Source: Prochlorococcus sp. AG-402-M18 (GTDB lineage: Bacteria; Cyanobacteriota; Cyanobacteriia; PCC-6307; Cyanobiaceae). From it: a stretch of 64,000 bases of DNA. The stretch spans positions 62,001-126,000 of the forward strand of contig QCIQ01000003.1 in the NCBI GenBank assembly GCA_003216595.1. The letters run 5' to 3'. Position numbers and translations under genes: made by a program. The stretch's first letter is position 1. Every line of letters starts with the position of its first letter. The notes beneath the pieces were generated by a model. It did not search any database. It saw only the letters and a program-made list of their open reading frames with translations, and was not told the DNA's origin. Shown in pieces: positions 1-8,998 of the stretch.

Positions 1-561
1 AGTTAATTGACCTGCATTGGCAACTGTTGCCGAAAGAGCAACAAACTGAACTGATTTAGGACAATGAATAATTGATTCCTCCCACACTGTCCCTCTATGA
101 GCATCATTCATGTAATGACATTCATCAAGAACAACCGTTTCTATATCAAGTAGAGGGTCATCATTTCTATCTGCTGCTGCATATAGCATATTTCTAAAAA
201 TTTCAGTAGTCATAACAAGAATCGAAGCCTCTCTATTCAGGCTTAAATCACCTGTTAAAAGACCCACATTGCTTGAACCAAATTGATTCCTAAAGTCTCG
301 GAGTTTTTGGTTAGATAAAGCTTTTAAGGGGGTTGTATAAAACACCTTATTTCCATGAGAAATCGCTCTATAAATTGCATACTCCCCTATTAAGGTTTTT
401 CCTGATCCCGTAGGAGCACTAACAACTACAGAATGCCCTTGATTGAGTGAGTCAATTGCTTTAAGTTGAAACTCATCCAATGCAAAAGGAAAGATTTCCT
501 TTGGATTTAAATTGTTTTGGAGGATTTCGTTCTCAGACGTATCTCTTTCTGATGAAGTCAT
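1..561 (-). CDS. DEAD/DEAH-box helicase, Ski2-like (N-terminal part, runs off window)
   Basis: The first 187 codons of a superfamily 2 helicase are visible on the minus strand; the rest lies left of the window, so it is absent from the ORF track. It starts at an ATG on 559-561. Motif I (APTGSGKT) is at about residues 49-56, motif II (DECH) at 146-149 and motif III (SAT) at 177-179, in the usual order and spacing. The DECH box and the following HYMND fit the Ski2/Mtr4-like family, which cyanobacteria carry as an RNA helicase. The substrate cannot be told from this fragment. It is divergent from bioF, with about 125 bp between them for two promoters. Confidence 0.85.
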   Translation of the reverse strand, partial: MTSSERDTSENEILQNNLNPKEIFPFALDEFQLKAIDSLNQGHSVVVSAPTGSGKTLIGEYAIYRAISHGNKVFYTTPLKALSNQKLRDFRNQFGSSNVGLLTGDLSLNREASILVMTTEIFRNMLYAAADRNDDPLLDIETVVLDECHYMNDAHRGTVWEESIIHCPKSVQFVALSATVANAGQLT

Positions 562-687
562 TACTAAATCCTAGGGGAATATTCTATGACCACATGATTT
601 TTGATGTGGATACATAATAAAATCGAGAAACCAAAAAAATGTTAAGCCAACACCCAAATCTTTGAATTTAGAAAGCAAAATAACAAC

Positions 688-1830
688 ATGCCTGCAATCC
701 CTAACTCTAGAATTCGTAAATTAAGGACTTGGGTTCCAGGAAAAAGATCCTCAGAATTGATTGGTGTAGATGAAAATCAAAATCAAATAACGTTAATTGA
801 TCTAGCGAGTAATGACTATCTAGATCTGGCAAGGCATCCATTATTAATTGAGGCAGCTAGACAAAGCTTAGAAACTGATGGGGTTGGTTCTGGAGGATCA
901 AGGTTTATTACTGGTAGTAGAAATATTCATCAAAGACTTGAAACGAAGCTTGCCCAATGGCTTGATCGTGAGATTGTCCTAATTTACCCGAGTGGTTTTC
1001 AGGCTAATCTGGCTGCAGTTTTAGCACTCACTGATCGTCACACTCCTGTCATTTGTGATCGTTTGATACATCATTCTCTGCTCGTTGGAGTCAAAGCGAG
1101 TGGAGCAAAACTTATTAGATTCAAGCACAACAATTTATCTGAACTAGAAAGACTTTTAAAAAAATCCAGACAAAGCAATCCTCAAAAACAACCTTTAGTA
1201 ATTACTGAAAGCCTTTTTAGCATGGAGGGTACAACAGCACCAATAAAAGAAATTTCAAAGCTATGCATTAAGTATGATTCAAAGTTATTGATAGACGAAG
1301 CGCATGCTTTTGGCGTCATGGGTCCAGAAGGAAGAGGAGAGTCTTTTGGACTCAAAGAACCAATATCAATTATCAGTGGGACCTTTGGTAAAGCATTTGG
1401 CAGTGGGGGGGCATTTCTAGCAACAGACAAGATAACAGGAGAAAATTTAATACAAAACTGTGGTGCATTTCGCTATACAACTGCTTTGGCTCCTCCACTT
1501 TGTGCAAGTGCTTTAGCCGCATTAAATCTAATTGAAAGTAACCCTAACTGGGGTAGCGAACTAAAAGAGAAATCAAAAGCTTTAAGAGATAGATTAACTC
1601 AAATTGGGTGGCAACGGCCTGTTGGGGGAGGTCAAATAATCTCCATAATTCTAGGTTCAGACGAATTAGCCTTGGATTATCAGAAGAGGCTTGAGGCTCA
1701 ACGCCTTCTAACTGTTGCGATCCGTCCACCAACTGTTCCGGAAGGTAAATCTAGGCTCAGGTTAGTGATCAGGCGAAATACTCCCGTTCAGGCCTTCGAA
1801 AGACTTATCGAAGTTCTTAAAAACAAATGA
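688..1830 (+). CDS. bioF: 8-amino-7-oxononanoate synthase
   Basis: PLP-dependent enzyme that condenses pimeloyl-ACP with alanine to give 8-amino-7-oxononanoate in biotin synthesis. The fold-type I pattern is complete: GSGGSRFITG near residue 67, DEAHAFG near 203, and the Schiff-base lysine K235 in SGTFGKAFGSG. Its 380 residues are normal for the family. It is the first gene of a five-gene operon, and its TGA overlaps the ATG of the next gene (ATGA). The function is well supported by the motifs and by the bioC, bioD and bioA neighbours. Confidence 0.95.
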   Translation: MPAIPNSRIRKLRTWVPGKRSSELIGVDENQNQITLIDLASNDYLDLARHPLLIEAARQSLETDGVGSGGSRFITGSRNIHQRLETKLAQWLDREIVLIYPSGFQANLAAVLALTDRHTPVICDRLIHHSLLVGVKASGAKLIRFKHNNLSELERLLKKSRQSNPQKQPLVITESLFSMEGTTAPIKEISKLCIKYDSKLLIDEAHAFGVMGPEGRGESFGLKEPISIISGTFGKAFGSGGAFLATDKITGENLIQNCGAFRYTTALAPPLCASALAALNLIESNPNWGSELKEKSKALRDRLTQIGWQRPVGGGQIISIILGSDELALDYQKRLEAQRLLTVAIRPPTVPEGKSRLRLVIRRNTPVQAFERLIEVLKNK

Positions 1831-2555
1831 AAGAAATAATTGCCATGCATGGCTGGGCTGGCGATAGTCATCAATGGTCAACTTGGGAAAAGATATTCAA
1901 AAAATGTGATTGGGAATGGCAAACTTCTGAACGCGGATATAAAGAGATAAGTCCTCATACACCCAAATGGAATAATAACTCAAATCAATTCCATTTTAAA
2001 AGAGTTGCTATATGTCATTCGCTTGGCTCACATTTGATAGATAATGAAGTTTTACACTCAGCTACTCATATTGTATTAATCAATAGTTTTAGTCGTTTTA
2101 TTCCAATTAGCAAAGAGAGTCGCCCTATAAAACTGGCCCTCAACAGGATGATGAATGCAATTAATACACCTAATGAAGCAGCTATGTTAAGGAAATTTCA
2201 GATAAAAGCTTATAAACCCAATTACATAGATGTTAAATCATCCGTATCAAATCTCCTTCATATATCAGATTCAGGAAGGTTGAGACTAAAAAATGATTTA
2301 GAACTTCTTATGAATTCTGATTCTCTTCCAATTGGCTTAAAGAGTTCCACTAAAGTACTGATTGTTAACAGCGAACAAGACTATATTTTAGCTAATCAAA
2401 CAAAAGAAAAGCTAGCTGAAGATTTAATAAAACACTTAGAGACCAAACCCAAAATAATTAACCTTCAAGACGACGGGCATTCCATCACAAAAATTAAAAA
2501 TATCAAAAAAGTCAAACACTGGCTAGAATTTGATCATGCACAAAACATGGTCTAG
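1827..2555 (+). CDS. bioK: Probable pimeloyl-ACP methyl ester esterase, BioK type
   Basis: Small alpha/beta-hydrolase of 242 residues placed between bioF and bioC. The nucleophile is probably S65 in CHSLGSH, which departs from the usual GxSxG because the first glycine is replaced. D185 (NSEQDY) and H218 (DDGHSI) would complete the triad. BioC makes the pimeloyl-ACP methyl ester and a dedicated esterase must free it. Marine picocyanobacteria are known to use BioK rather than the E. coli BioH. The symbol rests on gene position, size and this active-site pattern, so BioG or another isofunctional esterase cannot be excluded. It overlaps bioF by four bases and bioC by about 20. Confidence 0.72.
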   Translation: MKEIIAMHGWAGDSHQWSTWEKIFKKCDWEWQTSERGYKEISPHTPKWNNNSNQFHFKRVAICHSLGSHLIDNEVLHSATHIVLINSFSRFIPISKESRPIKLALNRMMNAINTPNEAAMLRKFQIKAYKPNYIDVKSSVSNLLHISDSGRLRLKNDLELLMNSDSLPIGLKSSTKVLIVNSEQDYILANQTKEKLAEDLIKHLETKPKIINLQDDGHSITKIKNIKKVKHWLEFDHAQNMV

Positions 2556-3291
2556 CCAAGTTAAAAAAAACTTTAACGAAGCTGCATTAAATTATAACGA
2601 ATCAGCATCAATTCAAAAAAATACTGCTTTAAAACTTGCAAAAATATGTTCTCATCATTCAATTGAACATGGACTATGGGTTGATCTTGGCACTGGCACT
2701 GGACTCCTCGCTAAATCATTAGAAGATCTACATCCAAACCAATATGTAGTGAGATTGGATAATTCTAAAAAGATGATTGATCAACATTCAGACAAGAGTG
2801 TTACGCAACTTTGGGATTTAAATAATGGGTTACCTAAGTGGTCTGAAAAACCAAATTTATTAGCTTCGAGTTTTGTTTTACATTGGCTTGATAATCCACC
2901 AAAAAAACTTAAGGAATGGTTGAATTCTTTAAGTGTAGATGGATGGATTGCTTTAGCAATCCCAATCAAGGGAAGTTTTCCAGAATGGTATGAAGCTGCA
3001 GAAAAGGCAGGATTGACATGTACGGCTCTTGATTTACCATCATACGACTCACTAATTAGAGTCGTTCCGAAAAAAAGTATTTTATATAATAAAATTGAAG
3101 TTATTAAACAAACAGCGTCGAAAGCGACTTCTTTATTAAAACCGATGATCAAGGTCGGAGCACAAAGTAGTCGGAAGGAACAATTAAGTGTTTCAGATTG
3201 GCGAAATCTATTGTCTTTTTGGCCAATTTCCAACAAGGATAAACAAGTAAGCCTTAGTTGGTCAATTCAGTTTTTATTAATCAAGCGATGA
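2536..3291 (+). CDS. bioC: Malonyl-[ACP] O-methyltransferase BioC
   Basis: SAM-dependent methyltransferase that caps malonyl-ACP so that fatty-acid synthesis can build the pimelate chain. The SAM-binding motif I is VDLGTGTGLLAK near residue 50, followed by the Class I pattern LASSFVLHWL. The N-terminal pattern with A..YN..A..Q is typical of BioC. The ORF track begins at a TTG on 2530, but the ATG two codons later at 2536 is the likelier start (251 aa). The end forms an ATGA overlap with bioD, consistent with translational coupling. Confidence 0.88.
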   Translation: MHKTWSSQVKKNFNEAALNYNESASIQKNTALKLAKICSHHSIEHGLWVDLGTGTGLLAKSLEDLHPNQYVVRLDNSKKMIDQHSDKSVTQLWDLNNGLPKWSEKPNLLASSFVLHWLDNPPKKLKEWLNSLSVDGWIALAIPIKGSFPEWYEAAEKAGLTCTALDLPSYDSLIRVVPKKSILYNKIEVIKQTASKATSLLKPMIKVGAQSSRKEQLSVSDWRNLLSFWPISNKDKQVSLSWSIQFLLIKR

Positions 3292-3938
3292 GTACTTCCA
3301 AAAAAAGAATTATTATTTGTGGTACAGATACAGATGTAGGTAAAACGATAGTAAGTGGTTTTTTCGTCCAAGGTCTTAAAGGTATTTACTGGAAACCCAT
3401 TCAAAGTGGAACAGAGGAAGGGACAGATACCAAAACTGTTTGCAATCTCTTAAATCTTGAACCCAACCGCTATCTTTCTGAAAGATATAAATTCAAGGCT
3501 CCTGTCTCTCCTCATTGGGCTGCCGAACAAGAGTCTGGTTTTATTGAACCAAGCAATTTAAAATTACCTGACTTAGATGAATTAATAATCATTGAGACTG
3601 CAGGTGGATTAATGGTTCCTTTAAATCGGGATTGGCTACAAATAGACCAATTAAAGGTTTGGGGGGCACCAATAATTCTTGTGGCCAGGACCGGTCTTGG
3701 CACTCTCAATCACACCTTATTAAGTCTAGAAGCCTTGAAACATAGAAATTTAGATGTATTAGGAATAGTATTAAACGGCCCTCCACACAAAGACAATCCG
3801 AAGACTCTAGAACAATTTGGAGATACTAAAATTCTTGCAAGTCTTCCTATCTTTGACGAAGTCAACGCAAAAGTACTTTCACAAGAGTGGAATAAACAGC
3901 AATTAGATCAAAAGCTTAAAAAATACATTCGAAAATAA
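3288..3938 (+). CDS. bioD: Dethiobiotin synthetase
   Basis: ATP-dependent enzyme that closes the ureido ring of dethiobiotin from 7,8-diaminononanoate and CO2. The P-loop GTDTDVGKT sits at the N terminus, followed by YWKPIQSGTEEGTD and ETAGGLMVPL, both diagnostic. The ORF track begins at a TTG inside bioC (3258), but the ATG at 3288 overlaps the bioC stop as ATGA and places the P-loop where the family has it, giving 216 aa. About 75 bp separate it from bioA. Confidence 0.93.
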   Translation: MSTSKKRIIICGTDTDVGKTIVSGFFVQGLKGIYWKPIQSGTEEGTDTKTVCNLLNLEPNRYLSERYKFKAPVSPHWAAEQESGFIEPSNLKLPDLDELIIIETAGGLMVPLNRDWLQIDQLKVWGAPIILVARTGLGTLNHTLLSLEALKHRNLDVLGIVLNGPPHKDNPKTLEQFGDTKILASLPIFDEVNAKVLSQEWNKQQLDQKLKKYIRK

Positions 3939-4016
3939 AATTTTATTTTTTTCTTAATCAAAAGATTATTTTGACTTCAATCAAGTTAAATGAAATAAGA
4001 GAGAAAACTAAATTTG

Positions 4017-5315
4017 ATGAATGAGAAAGAAAATTCTAATCAAACTATTCAGAATCCTCATATATGGCCACCATTCACACAACTTACATCCTCTAAGCCT
4101 CAATTATTGGTAGAAAAAGCCAAAGGTGCCCTTTTATTTCCTAAAGACAGAGATCCAATAATCGATGGCATAAGTAGCTGGTGGGTCACTCTTCATGGTC
4201 ATGCAAATGAATATATTGCTAAGGCTATCGCAACGCAAGCAGAGCAATTAGAACAAATTATTTTTGCAGATTTTACACACCCTCAAGCTGAGCTATTAGC
4301 TAATCGACTAAGTAAATTAACAGGTCTTGAAAAGTTATTCTTTTCAGATAATGGCTCTACAGCAGTAGAAGTGGCTTTAAAAATGGCTCGTCAATGGTGG
4401 AAAAATAAAGGTGACAATAGATCTCAAATCATTGCATTCGAAGGTGCCTACCATGGAGATACATTTGGAGCAATGGCAGTAGGCGAACGAAATATATTTA
4501 GCGAGCCTTTTGATCAAATGCTATTTCCTGTTAGCAGAGTCCCTTGGCCTGAGACATGGTGGGGTGATGAAGATTTTGAAAGAAGAGAAAAGGAGGTTTT
4601 AGAGACCCTTGATCGGCTCTTGAAGACACCAACTATTGCCGTGATTCTTGAGCCATTAGTTCAAGGGGCCGGAGGGATGCGAATGGTGCGTTCAGGTTTT
4701 TTAGTAGAAGTCGAAAAAAGAATTCGCCAGGCTAATTCTTTACTTATTACAGATGAAGTCTTGACTGGCTTTGGGAGGTGTGGGGAACTATTCGCTTTTC
4801 AAAGAGCAGGATTAAAACCAGACCTTATATCACTCTCAAAAGGGTTAACCGGTGGATTCCTTCCAATGGGAGTTACTATGTCCAGCAAAAGGATTTCTGA
4901 AGGTTTCCTTGGAGAAGATCCTAAACAAACTTTCTGGCATGGTCATAGTTTCACTGCTAACCCCTTAGGCTGCGCAGCTGCAAATGCAAGCTTAGATCTT
5001 TTAGAAAACTCCCCTCAAAAATATTTGAATTTTGAGTCACGTCATCTACCTCATCTCCAAAAAATAGTTAAAGATCCAAGAATTGAATGTCCAAGAATTA
5101 CAGGAACCATTGCTGCTTTTAATATTAAAGTGAAAGGTAAAAAAGGGTATTTAAGTTCCGTTGGAAAAATCATGAAAGCGAGTGCATTGAGTGTTGGTGT
5201 TTTCATTAGGCCATTAGGAGATGTAGTTTATCTAATGCCACCACTGTGTATCACCGATGAAGAACTAGAAAAATGCTATTTTGGAATCCAAGAGGGCTTA
5301 AATTCTCTATCTTAG
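4017..5315 (+). CDS. bioA: Adenosylmethionine-8-amino-7-oxononanoate aminotransferase
   Basis: PLP-dependent class III aminotransferase converting 8-amino-7-oxononanoate to 7,8-diaminononanoate. Visible family features are the N-terminal HIWPPFTQL, the substrate-pocket segment SSWWVTLHGH, GAYHGDTFGAMA, the PLP aspartate in ITDEVLTGFGR, and the catalytic lysine in SLSKGLTGGFLP. The TTG at 4014 in the ORF track directly precedes an ATG at 4017, which I take as the start (432 aa). It is the last gene of the biotin operon. bioB, needed for the final step, is not in this window. Confidence 0.94.
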   Translation: MNEKENSNQTIQNPHIWPPFTQLTSSKPQLLVEKAKGALLFPKDRDPIIDGISSWWVTLHGHANEYIAKAIATQAEQLEQIIFADFTHPQAELLANRLSKLTGLEKLFFSDNGSTAVEVALKMARQWWKNKGDNRSQIIAFEGAYHGDTFGAMAVGERNIFSEPFDQMLFPVSRVPWPETWWGDEDFERREKEVLETLDRLLKTPTIAVILEPLVQGAGGMRMVRSGFLVEVEKRIRQANSLLITDEVLTGFGRCGELFAFQRAGLKPDLISLSKGLTGGFLPMGVTMSSKRISEGFLGEDPKQTFWHGHSFTANPLGCAAANASLDLLENSPQKYLNFESRHLPHLQKIVKDPRIECPRITGTIAAFNIKVKGKKGYLSSVGKIMKASALSVGVFIRPLGDVVYLMPPLCITDEELEKCYFGIQEGLNSLS

Positions 5316-5373
5316 AATTTTTTCTTACCAAGGTTCTAAGCACTTAGGTATATAACTTTTTCTGAAGTTAAAT

Positions 5374-5814
5374 TTACATCAACCAACTTGGAATAAAATT
5401 CAAGTTTCCGCCTCTTAAAAAAGCAATAAACACTCCTAAAACCAGGCTCAAAAAAATGGAAGTTATTAAAAGAAGAAGCGAGAACAGTTCTCCTCCTGAT
5501 AATGATCGCCTTACTCCTATCGATTTAGAAAATTGTACAGATTGTATATTATTTAAATAAGGTTCATTTTTCTGACTTATCAGATTATTCTCTTTTTCTA
5601 AAAATAAGTCATAGTTTGCCCTTAAGACAGGATCACTTAATAAATCATAAGCCTCACAAACATTTTGAAATTGCCTTGTCGCTTCATCACTTGGCAAAGG
5701 TGTCGTATCCGGATGAAGTTGCTTACTTAATTGATGGAAAGCTTTTCTAAGCTCTGCATTATTAGCAGAGCTAGAAACACCAAGCAGTTCGTAACAATTA
5801 GGGGAAAGAGTCAA
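5374..5814 (-). CDS. DnaJ-domain membrane-anchored protein
   Basis: A J-domain occupies residues 5-75 with the essential HPD tripeptide (QLHPDTTP) and a helix IV ending RANYDLFLEKE. A single strongly hydrophobic segment near residues 110-135 predicts a membrane anchor. There is no G/F region or zinc-finger domain, so this is a type III J-protein that probably recruits a DnaK to a membrane site. The start is TTG because an in-frame TAG directly precedes it. The client is unknown. Confidence 0.82.
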   Translation of the reverse strand: MTLSPNCYELLGVSSSANNAELRKAFHQLSKQLHPDTTPLPSDEATRQFQNVCEAYDLLSDPVLRANYDLFLEKENNLISQKNEPYLNNIQSVQFSKSIGVRRSLSGGELFSLLLLITSIFLSLVLGVFIAFLRGGNLNFIPSWLM

Positions 5815-5836
5815 CTAAAGAAAATATGATCTAAGA

Positions 5837-6640
5837 ATGTATAGATTTTATCTAAATATCTCAGGACTGACTATTTCAAAAAAACAATTCAAAATGTCTA
5901 CTGATAAAAGCAACAAAAAAGCAAATCATCTCATGATATGGAATGAGCTTAAATGGGTTCCAAGTGAAAAACAATTAGCTCAATTTATCCATTTGCAAGA
6001 GTTACTTAAAGAATGGAATAAGAAAACCAACCTTACTCGTCTGGTAGATGGAGATGATTTCTGGACTGCACAAGTATGTGACAGCTTGTTGCCACTGCAT
6101 GAAGAACTTCAATACCCTGAACTTTCTCATAAATATATAGATATTGGTTCTGGCTGTGGATTTCCTGGTATGGCCATAGCAATAGCAATGCCAAATTCAA
6201 ATATTACTCTTTTAGATTCTTCAAGTAAAAAAACGACTTTTCTGAAAGAAGTTTCTAAAGAAATTGGATTGAATTCTCGTATAACAGTCGTAACTGAACG
6301 AGCTGAGACAGCCGGAAGGGATCAAATCCTTCGAAGTAATTTTGACTATGCCATTGCAAGAGCAGTTGCGTCTGCAAATGTAGTAGCAGAATATCTCGTG
6401 CCTTTTTTAAATTCGACAGGTCAAGCGCTCATATTTAAAGGAGGCTGGAGTGAAGCAGAGCAACAAATACTAAAAAAAGCTTTAATTAAACTAAATGCAG
6501 AGATCCAACGAACGCATAGATTCGTACTCCCTAATAACCGCGGTATTAGGAATATAATTAGGATTAGTTCTATTAATAAATGTCCTAATCAATATCCAAG
6601 ACCAATTGGCAAACCAAAAAAACAGCCTTTAGGTTACTAA
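5837..6640 (+). CDS. rsmG: 16S rRNA (guanine527-N7)-methyltransferase RsmG
   Basis: GidB/RsmG family methyltransferase that makes m7G527 in 16S rRNA. The SAM-binding signature is YIDIGSGCGFPGMA, followed by LLDSSSKKTTFL and YAIARAVAS, all characteristic. The ORF track start gives 267 aa. The first 19 residues look unlike the family, and an internal ATG at 5894 (MSTDKSNKK) would give 248 aa and may be the real start. Its stop overlaps the stop of the convergent aldo/keto reductase gene by four bases. Confidence 0.92.
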   Translation: MYRFYLNISGLTISKKQFKMSTDKSNKKANHLMIWNELKWVPSEKQLAQFIHLQELLKEWNKKTNLTRLVDGDDFWTAQVCDSLLPLHEELQYPELSHKYIDIGSGCGFPGMAIAIAMPNSNITLLDSSSKKTTFLKEVSKEIGLNSRITVVTERAETAGRDQILRSNFDYAIARAVASANVVAEYLVPFLNSTGQALIFKGGWSEAEQQILKKALIKLNAEIQRTHRFVLPNNRGIRNIIRISSINKCPNQYPRPIGKPKKQPLGY

Positions 6641-7863
6641 ATTCCCCATAATCTATCTCTTCTTTCTCCACCCAATCTGTCTTTCAATTTTCTAAGTATA
6701 AAAAGTATTTCAGAACTCCACGGGCTATTAATCAAGACTTTTTTCAAGTCATCCTCGCTCACTTCACAATCCAAACAATCTGCGTTTGAACCTGGGAACC
6801 AATGTCCTCCTCTACCTAAAAGACCATAACGATCTTTAGCAAAGTTTTCCATATCCCAAGCCTCTAATAAATTATTTAGCCATAGCAAAATAGGTATATT
6901 AATCTCTCCTGGAGTTTGGTGCCAACTAGGTAAACCTATCTTCCAAGTAGTCAACCATGACTCTCCAAGCGACTTATATGAGGCATTAACTAATCTTTTT
7001 TCTATAGCATTAATCAAACCATGCATTATATCCATTTTAGAGATTGCACTTAAATGAATATCTAGATCTTCAGGCTTTGATGCTCCAACACTTAATGTAT
7101 GGATTCTTTTATCCCTCAAACAAAACAGATCATTAAATTCTATTGGATGCAGAGGACTACATAAATCTAAAAGTTTCAATGACGGTGTATGTAAGTGACC
7201 TCCCTTATCAGTAGGACTTATAATAAAAACCCCCATATCATTAGAATTCGCTGCTTGTAAGGCTCTTTCGTTTTCCTGACGTATAAAATACCAATGCAAA
7301 TTAACATAATCAAAAAGTCCTGTTTCAATTGTTTTAATGATCAGATCAACGTTTGCATGAGTTGAGAATCCAACATGACCAACAAGACCATCTTTTTGCC
7401 ATTGCCGAACAATATGTAGACATCCATTAGGACGAATAGTCATATCTAAGTGCTCAGGGATATTGATACCATGAATAGCTAATAAATCAATTTTTTTGGA
7501 ACCTAATCTACTCATACTTAACTCAAGTTCCTGCTCAAATATCGAAGGGTCATTATTTGGTGGGATCTTTGTTTGCAATATTCTTTTTGGGTCATCTACT
7601 TGACCAAAGGCCCACCCTAGCTGGCGCTCTGATGTTCCATAATGACGAGCAGTTTCTATATGATGCATACCTTTTTGAGACGCATGCTGAATAGTTTTTC
7701 TCAAGATGTCTTGTTGTTGATTATCAATCTCTTTAGGATCTAAATCCTTCCAGCTTTGTTGAAAGCGCATCCCGCCAAGAGATAAGACTGGCATCTGAAT
7801 CTCTGTTCGACCAAATCTTCTTCTAGGGATTGAATTGTTTTTACTATCTTTAATTATTGACAC
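6637..7863 (-). CDS. Aldo/keto reductase family oxidoreductase
   Basis: NAD(P)H-dependent oxidoreductase of the COG1453-like aldo/keto reductase group. The N-terminal barrel shows FGRTEIQMPVLSLGGMRF, the catalytic tyrosine in ARHYGTSERQLG, LAIHGIN and VGFSTHA. At 408 aa it is longer than a plain aldo/keto reductase. The extra C-terminal region holds only CLDC, where related proteins have a longer cysteine cluster for an iron-sulfur centre, so a cluster here is doubtful. The start codon is GTG. It lies 15 bp after the ferredoxin gene on the same strand, so electron transfer between them is possible but unproven. Confidence 0.82.
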   Translation of the reverse strand: MSIIKDSKNNSIPRRRFGRTEIQMPVLSLGGMRFQQSWKDLDPKEIDNQQQDILRKTIQHASQKGMHHIETARHYGTSERQLGWAFGQVDDPKRILQTKIPPNNDPSIFEQELELSMSRLGSKKIDLLAIHGINIPEHLDMTIRPNGCLHIVRQWQKDGLVGHVGFSTHANVDLIIKTIETGLFDYVNLHWYFIRQENERALQAANSNDMGVFIISPTDKGGHLHTPSLKLLDLCSPLHPIEFNDLFCLRDKRIHTLSVGASKPEDLDIHLSAISKMDIMHGLINAIEKRLVNASYKSLGESWLTTWKIGLPSWHQTPGEINIPILLWLNNLLEAWDMENFAKDRYGLLGRGGHWFPGSNADCLDCEVSEDDLKKVLINSPWSSEILFILRKLKDRLGGERRDRLWGI

Positions 7864-7878
7864 TTCTATATTTCAAAA

Positions 7879-8298
7879 TCAAGTAACTGGTGGTAAACCT
7901 AAATTCCTAAAATGATGATTTTTTATAACTTCTTCCAATTTAATTAAGTCTTCAAAAGAAACCCAATCTATGCAATCGACAGGGCAGGTATCTATTGCTT
8001 CTTGTATTAATTCATCACTATCTCCATCTTGTCTAAACGCTCTTGCTCTACCTTGTTCAGGCTCCATTGCAAAAGTGTTAGTAGCAACTGAACTGCAGTA
8101 TGTACAGCCAATACATTTCCTCTCATCAACCCAAACGGCTTTTTCCCTTAACTTCCCTCCAAGGACTGGATCTCTACCGCTAAGCTCAAAATCTTCATTA
8201 TTAGCTGCTTCGTATGCAACATTTGGATCATAAATATCATTTGAAGGGTGATATTCAATAGACCTGGTTTCAAAAGCAGCTCTAGGATCAAAAGTCAA
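7879..8298 (-). CDS. 4Fe-4S ferredoxin
   Basis: Small iron-sulfur protein of 139 aa. The cluster ligands are visible as CIGCTYC near residue 62 and CPVDC near 104, enough for one [4Fe-4S] cluster. An N-terminal extension of about 50 residues precedes the domain and a short helix follows it. The start is TTG, because an in-frame TGA lies two codons upstream. It is co-directional with the Ycf35 and DUF2997 genes, an arrangement often seen in cyanobacteria, which suggests a shared redox or photosynthetic role. Confidence 0.88.
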   Translation of the reverse strand: MTFDPRAAFETRSIEYHPSNDIYDPNVAYEAANNEDFELSGRDPVLGGKLREKAVWVDERKCIGCTYCSSVATNTFAMEPEQGRARAFRQDGDSDELIQEAIDTCPVDCIDWVSFEDLIKLEEVIKNHHFRNLGLPPVT

Positions 8299-8312
8299 TT
8301 TTCAAAACAATC

Positions 8313-8705
8313 TTAGGAATCCCAACGAGTAACTACTAATTCTATTGATCCATCTAAATTTTGCTTTTGCTCAGACACTTGAAATCCTTCCTGAGCAGTT
8401 GAATCAAGAACAGTGTTTAGAGCATAACGTTGAGTGACCTGAGCTAAAAATCTCTCAATTGGTATTGATTGTTTCCAGAGATCCAGATCAGTTACAAGTT
8501 CATATGATTTTGAGCCTTCATTCCAACGAAATCCAATATCTGCTCCCTTACTCATCTCAACAGTCATTTGAGCTTTTACAGTTTGACCTCTATAGCCTCT
8601 AACTAGATTTTCACCTTCGTTGGGAACATACCCTAAGTCAATTAGAGCCTGTTTAAGGAACTCTTTCTTACGAAGTTGAGTTTTAACTGTGCTGAAATGT
8701 GACAT
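8313..8705 (-). CDS. ycf35: DUF1257 protein Ycf35
   Basis: Protein of 130 aa matching the plastid and cyanobacterial Ycf35/DUF1257 family by its start MSHFSTVKTQL, the segment LGYVPNEGENLVRGYRGQ, and FRWNEGSKSYELV. The biochemical function is unknown. Its ATG overlaps the stop of the DUF2997 gene (ATGA), so the two are likely translated together, and the ferredoxin gene follows 14 bp later. Confidence 0.88.
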   Translation of the reverse strand: MSHFSTVKTQLRKKEFLKQALIDLGYVPNEGENLVRGYRGQTVKAQMTVEMSKGADIGFRWNEGSKSYELVTDLDLWKQSIPIERFLAQVTQRYALNTVLDSTAQEGFQVSEQKQNLDGSIELVVTRWDS

Positions 8706-8908
8706 CAGTAAATTTCTGCGGAAATAGTCTGTTTTTGAACGTTTTCGCGAAGGAAGGTATCAGAGGTTGGCTCTCTCCTTTCAACGGTGCCTAAGGCATC
8801 CTCAAGCTTCTCAGTTAAATCAATACATGCCTCTCCAACAAGACCTTCAACGGTTTCTTCAACACGTCCATCTTGTCGGATTTTAAAGCGCAATGTGCGT
8901 TGTGGCAT
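8705..8908 (-). CDS. DUF2997 family protein
   Basis: Short protein of 67 aa with the DUF2997 pattern: FKIRQDGRVEETVEGL, then CIDLTEKLEDALG. It is the first gene of a tight minus-strand group (DUF2997, Ycf35, ferredoxin, aldo/keto reductase). The conserved pairing with Ycf35 and ferredoxin points to one complex or pathway, but the function is unknown. The ATG start is clear. Confidence 0.85.
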   Translation of the reverse strand: MPQRTLRFKIRQDGRVEETVEGLVGEACIDLTEKLEDALGTVERREPTSDTFLRENVQKQTISAEIY

Positions 8909-8998
8909 GAAATTGAAGCCCCTAAGTCAAGCATGATATAGAAAAAAACTCTAGAAACGCGAATTATTAATTACAACGAATTGTTTTTGTACCAAAAA

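Noticed and set aside
2781-3236. Minus-strand ORF of 151 aa
   Set aside because: Fully inside bioC, antisense, with no recognisable domain or signal.
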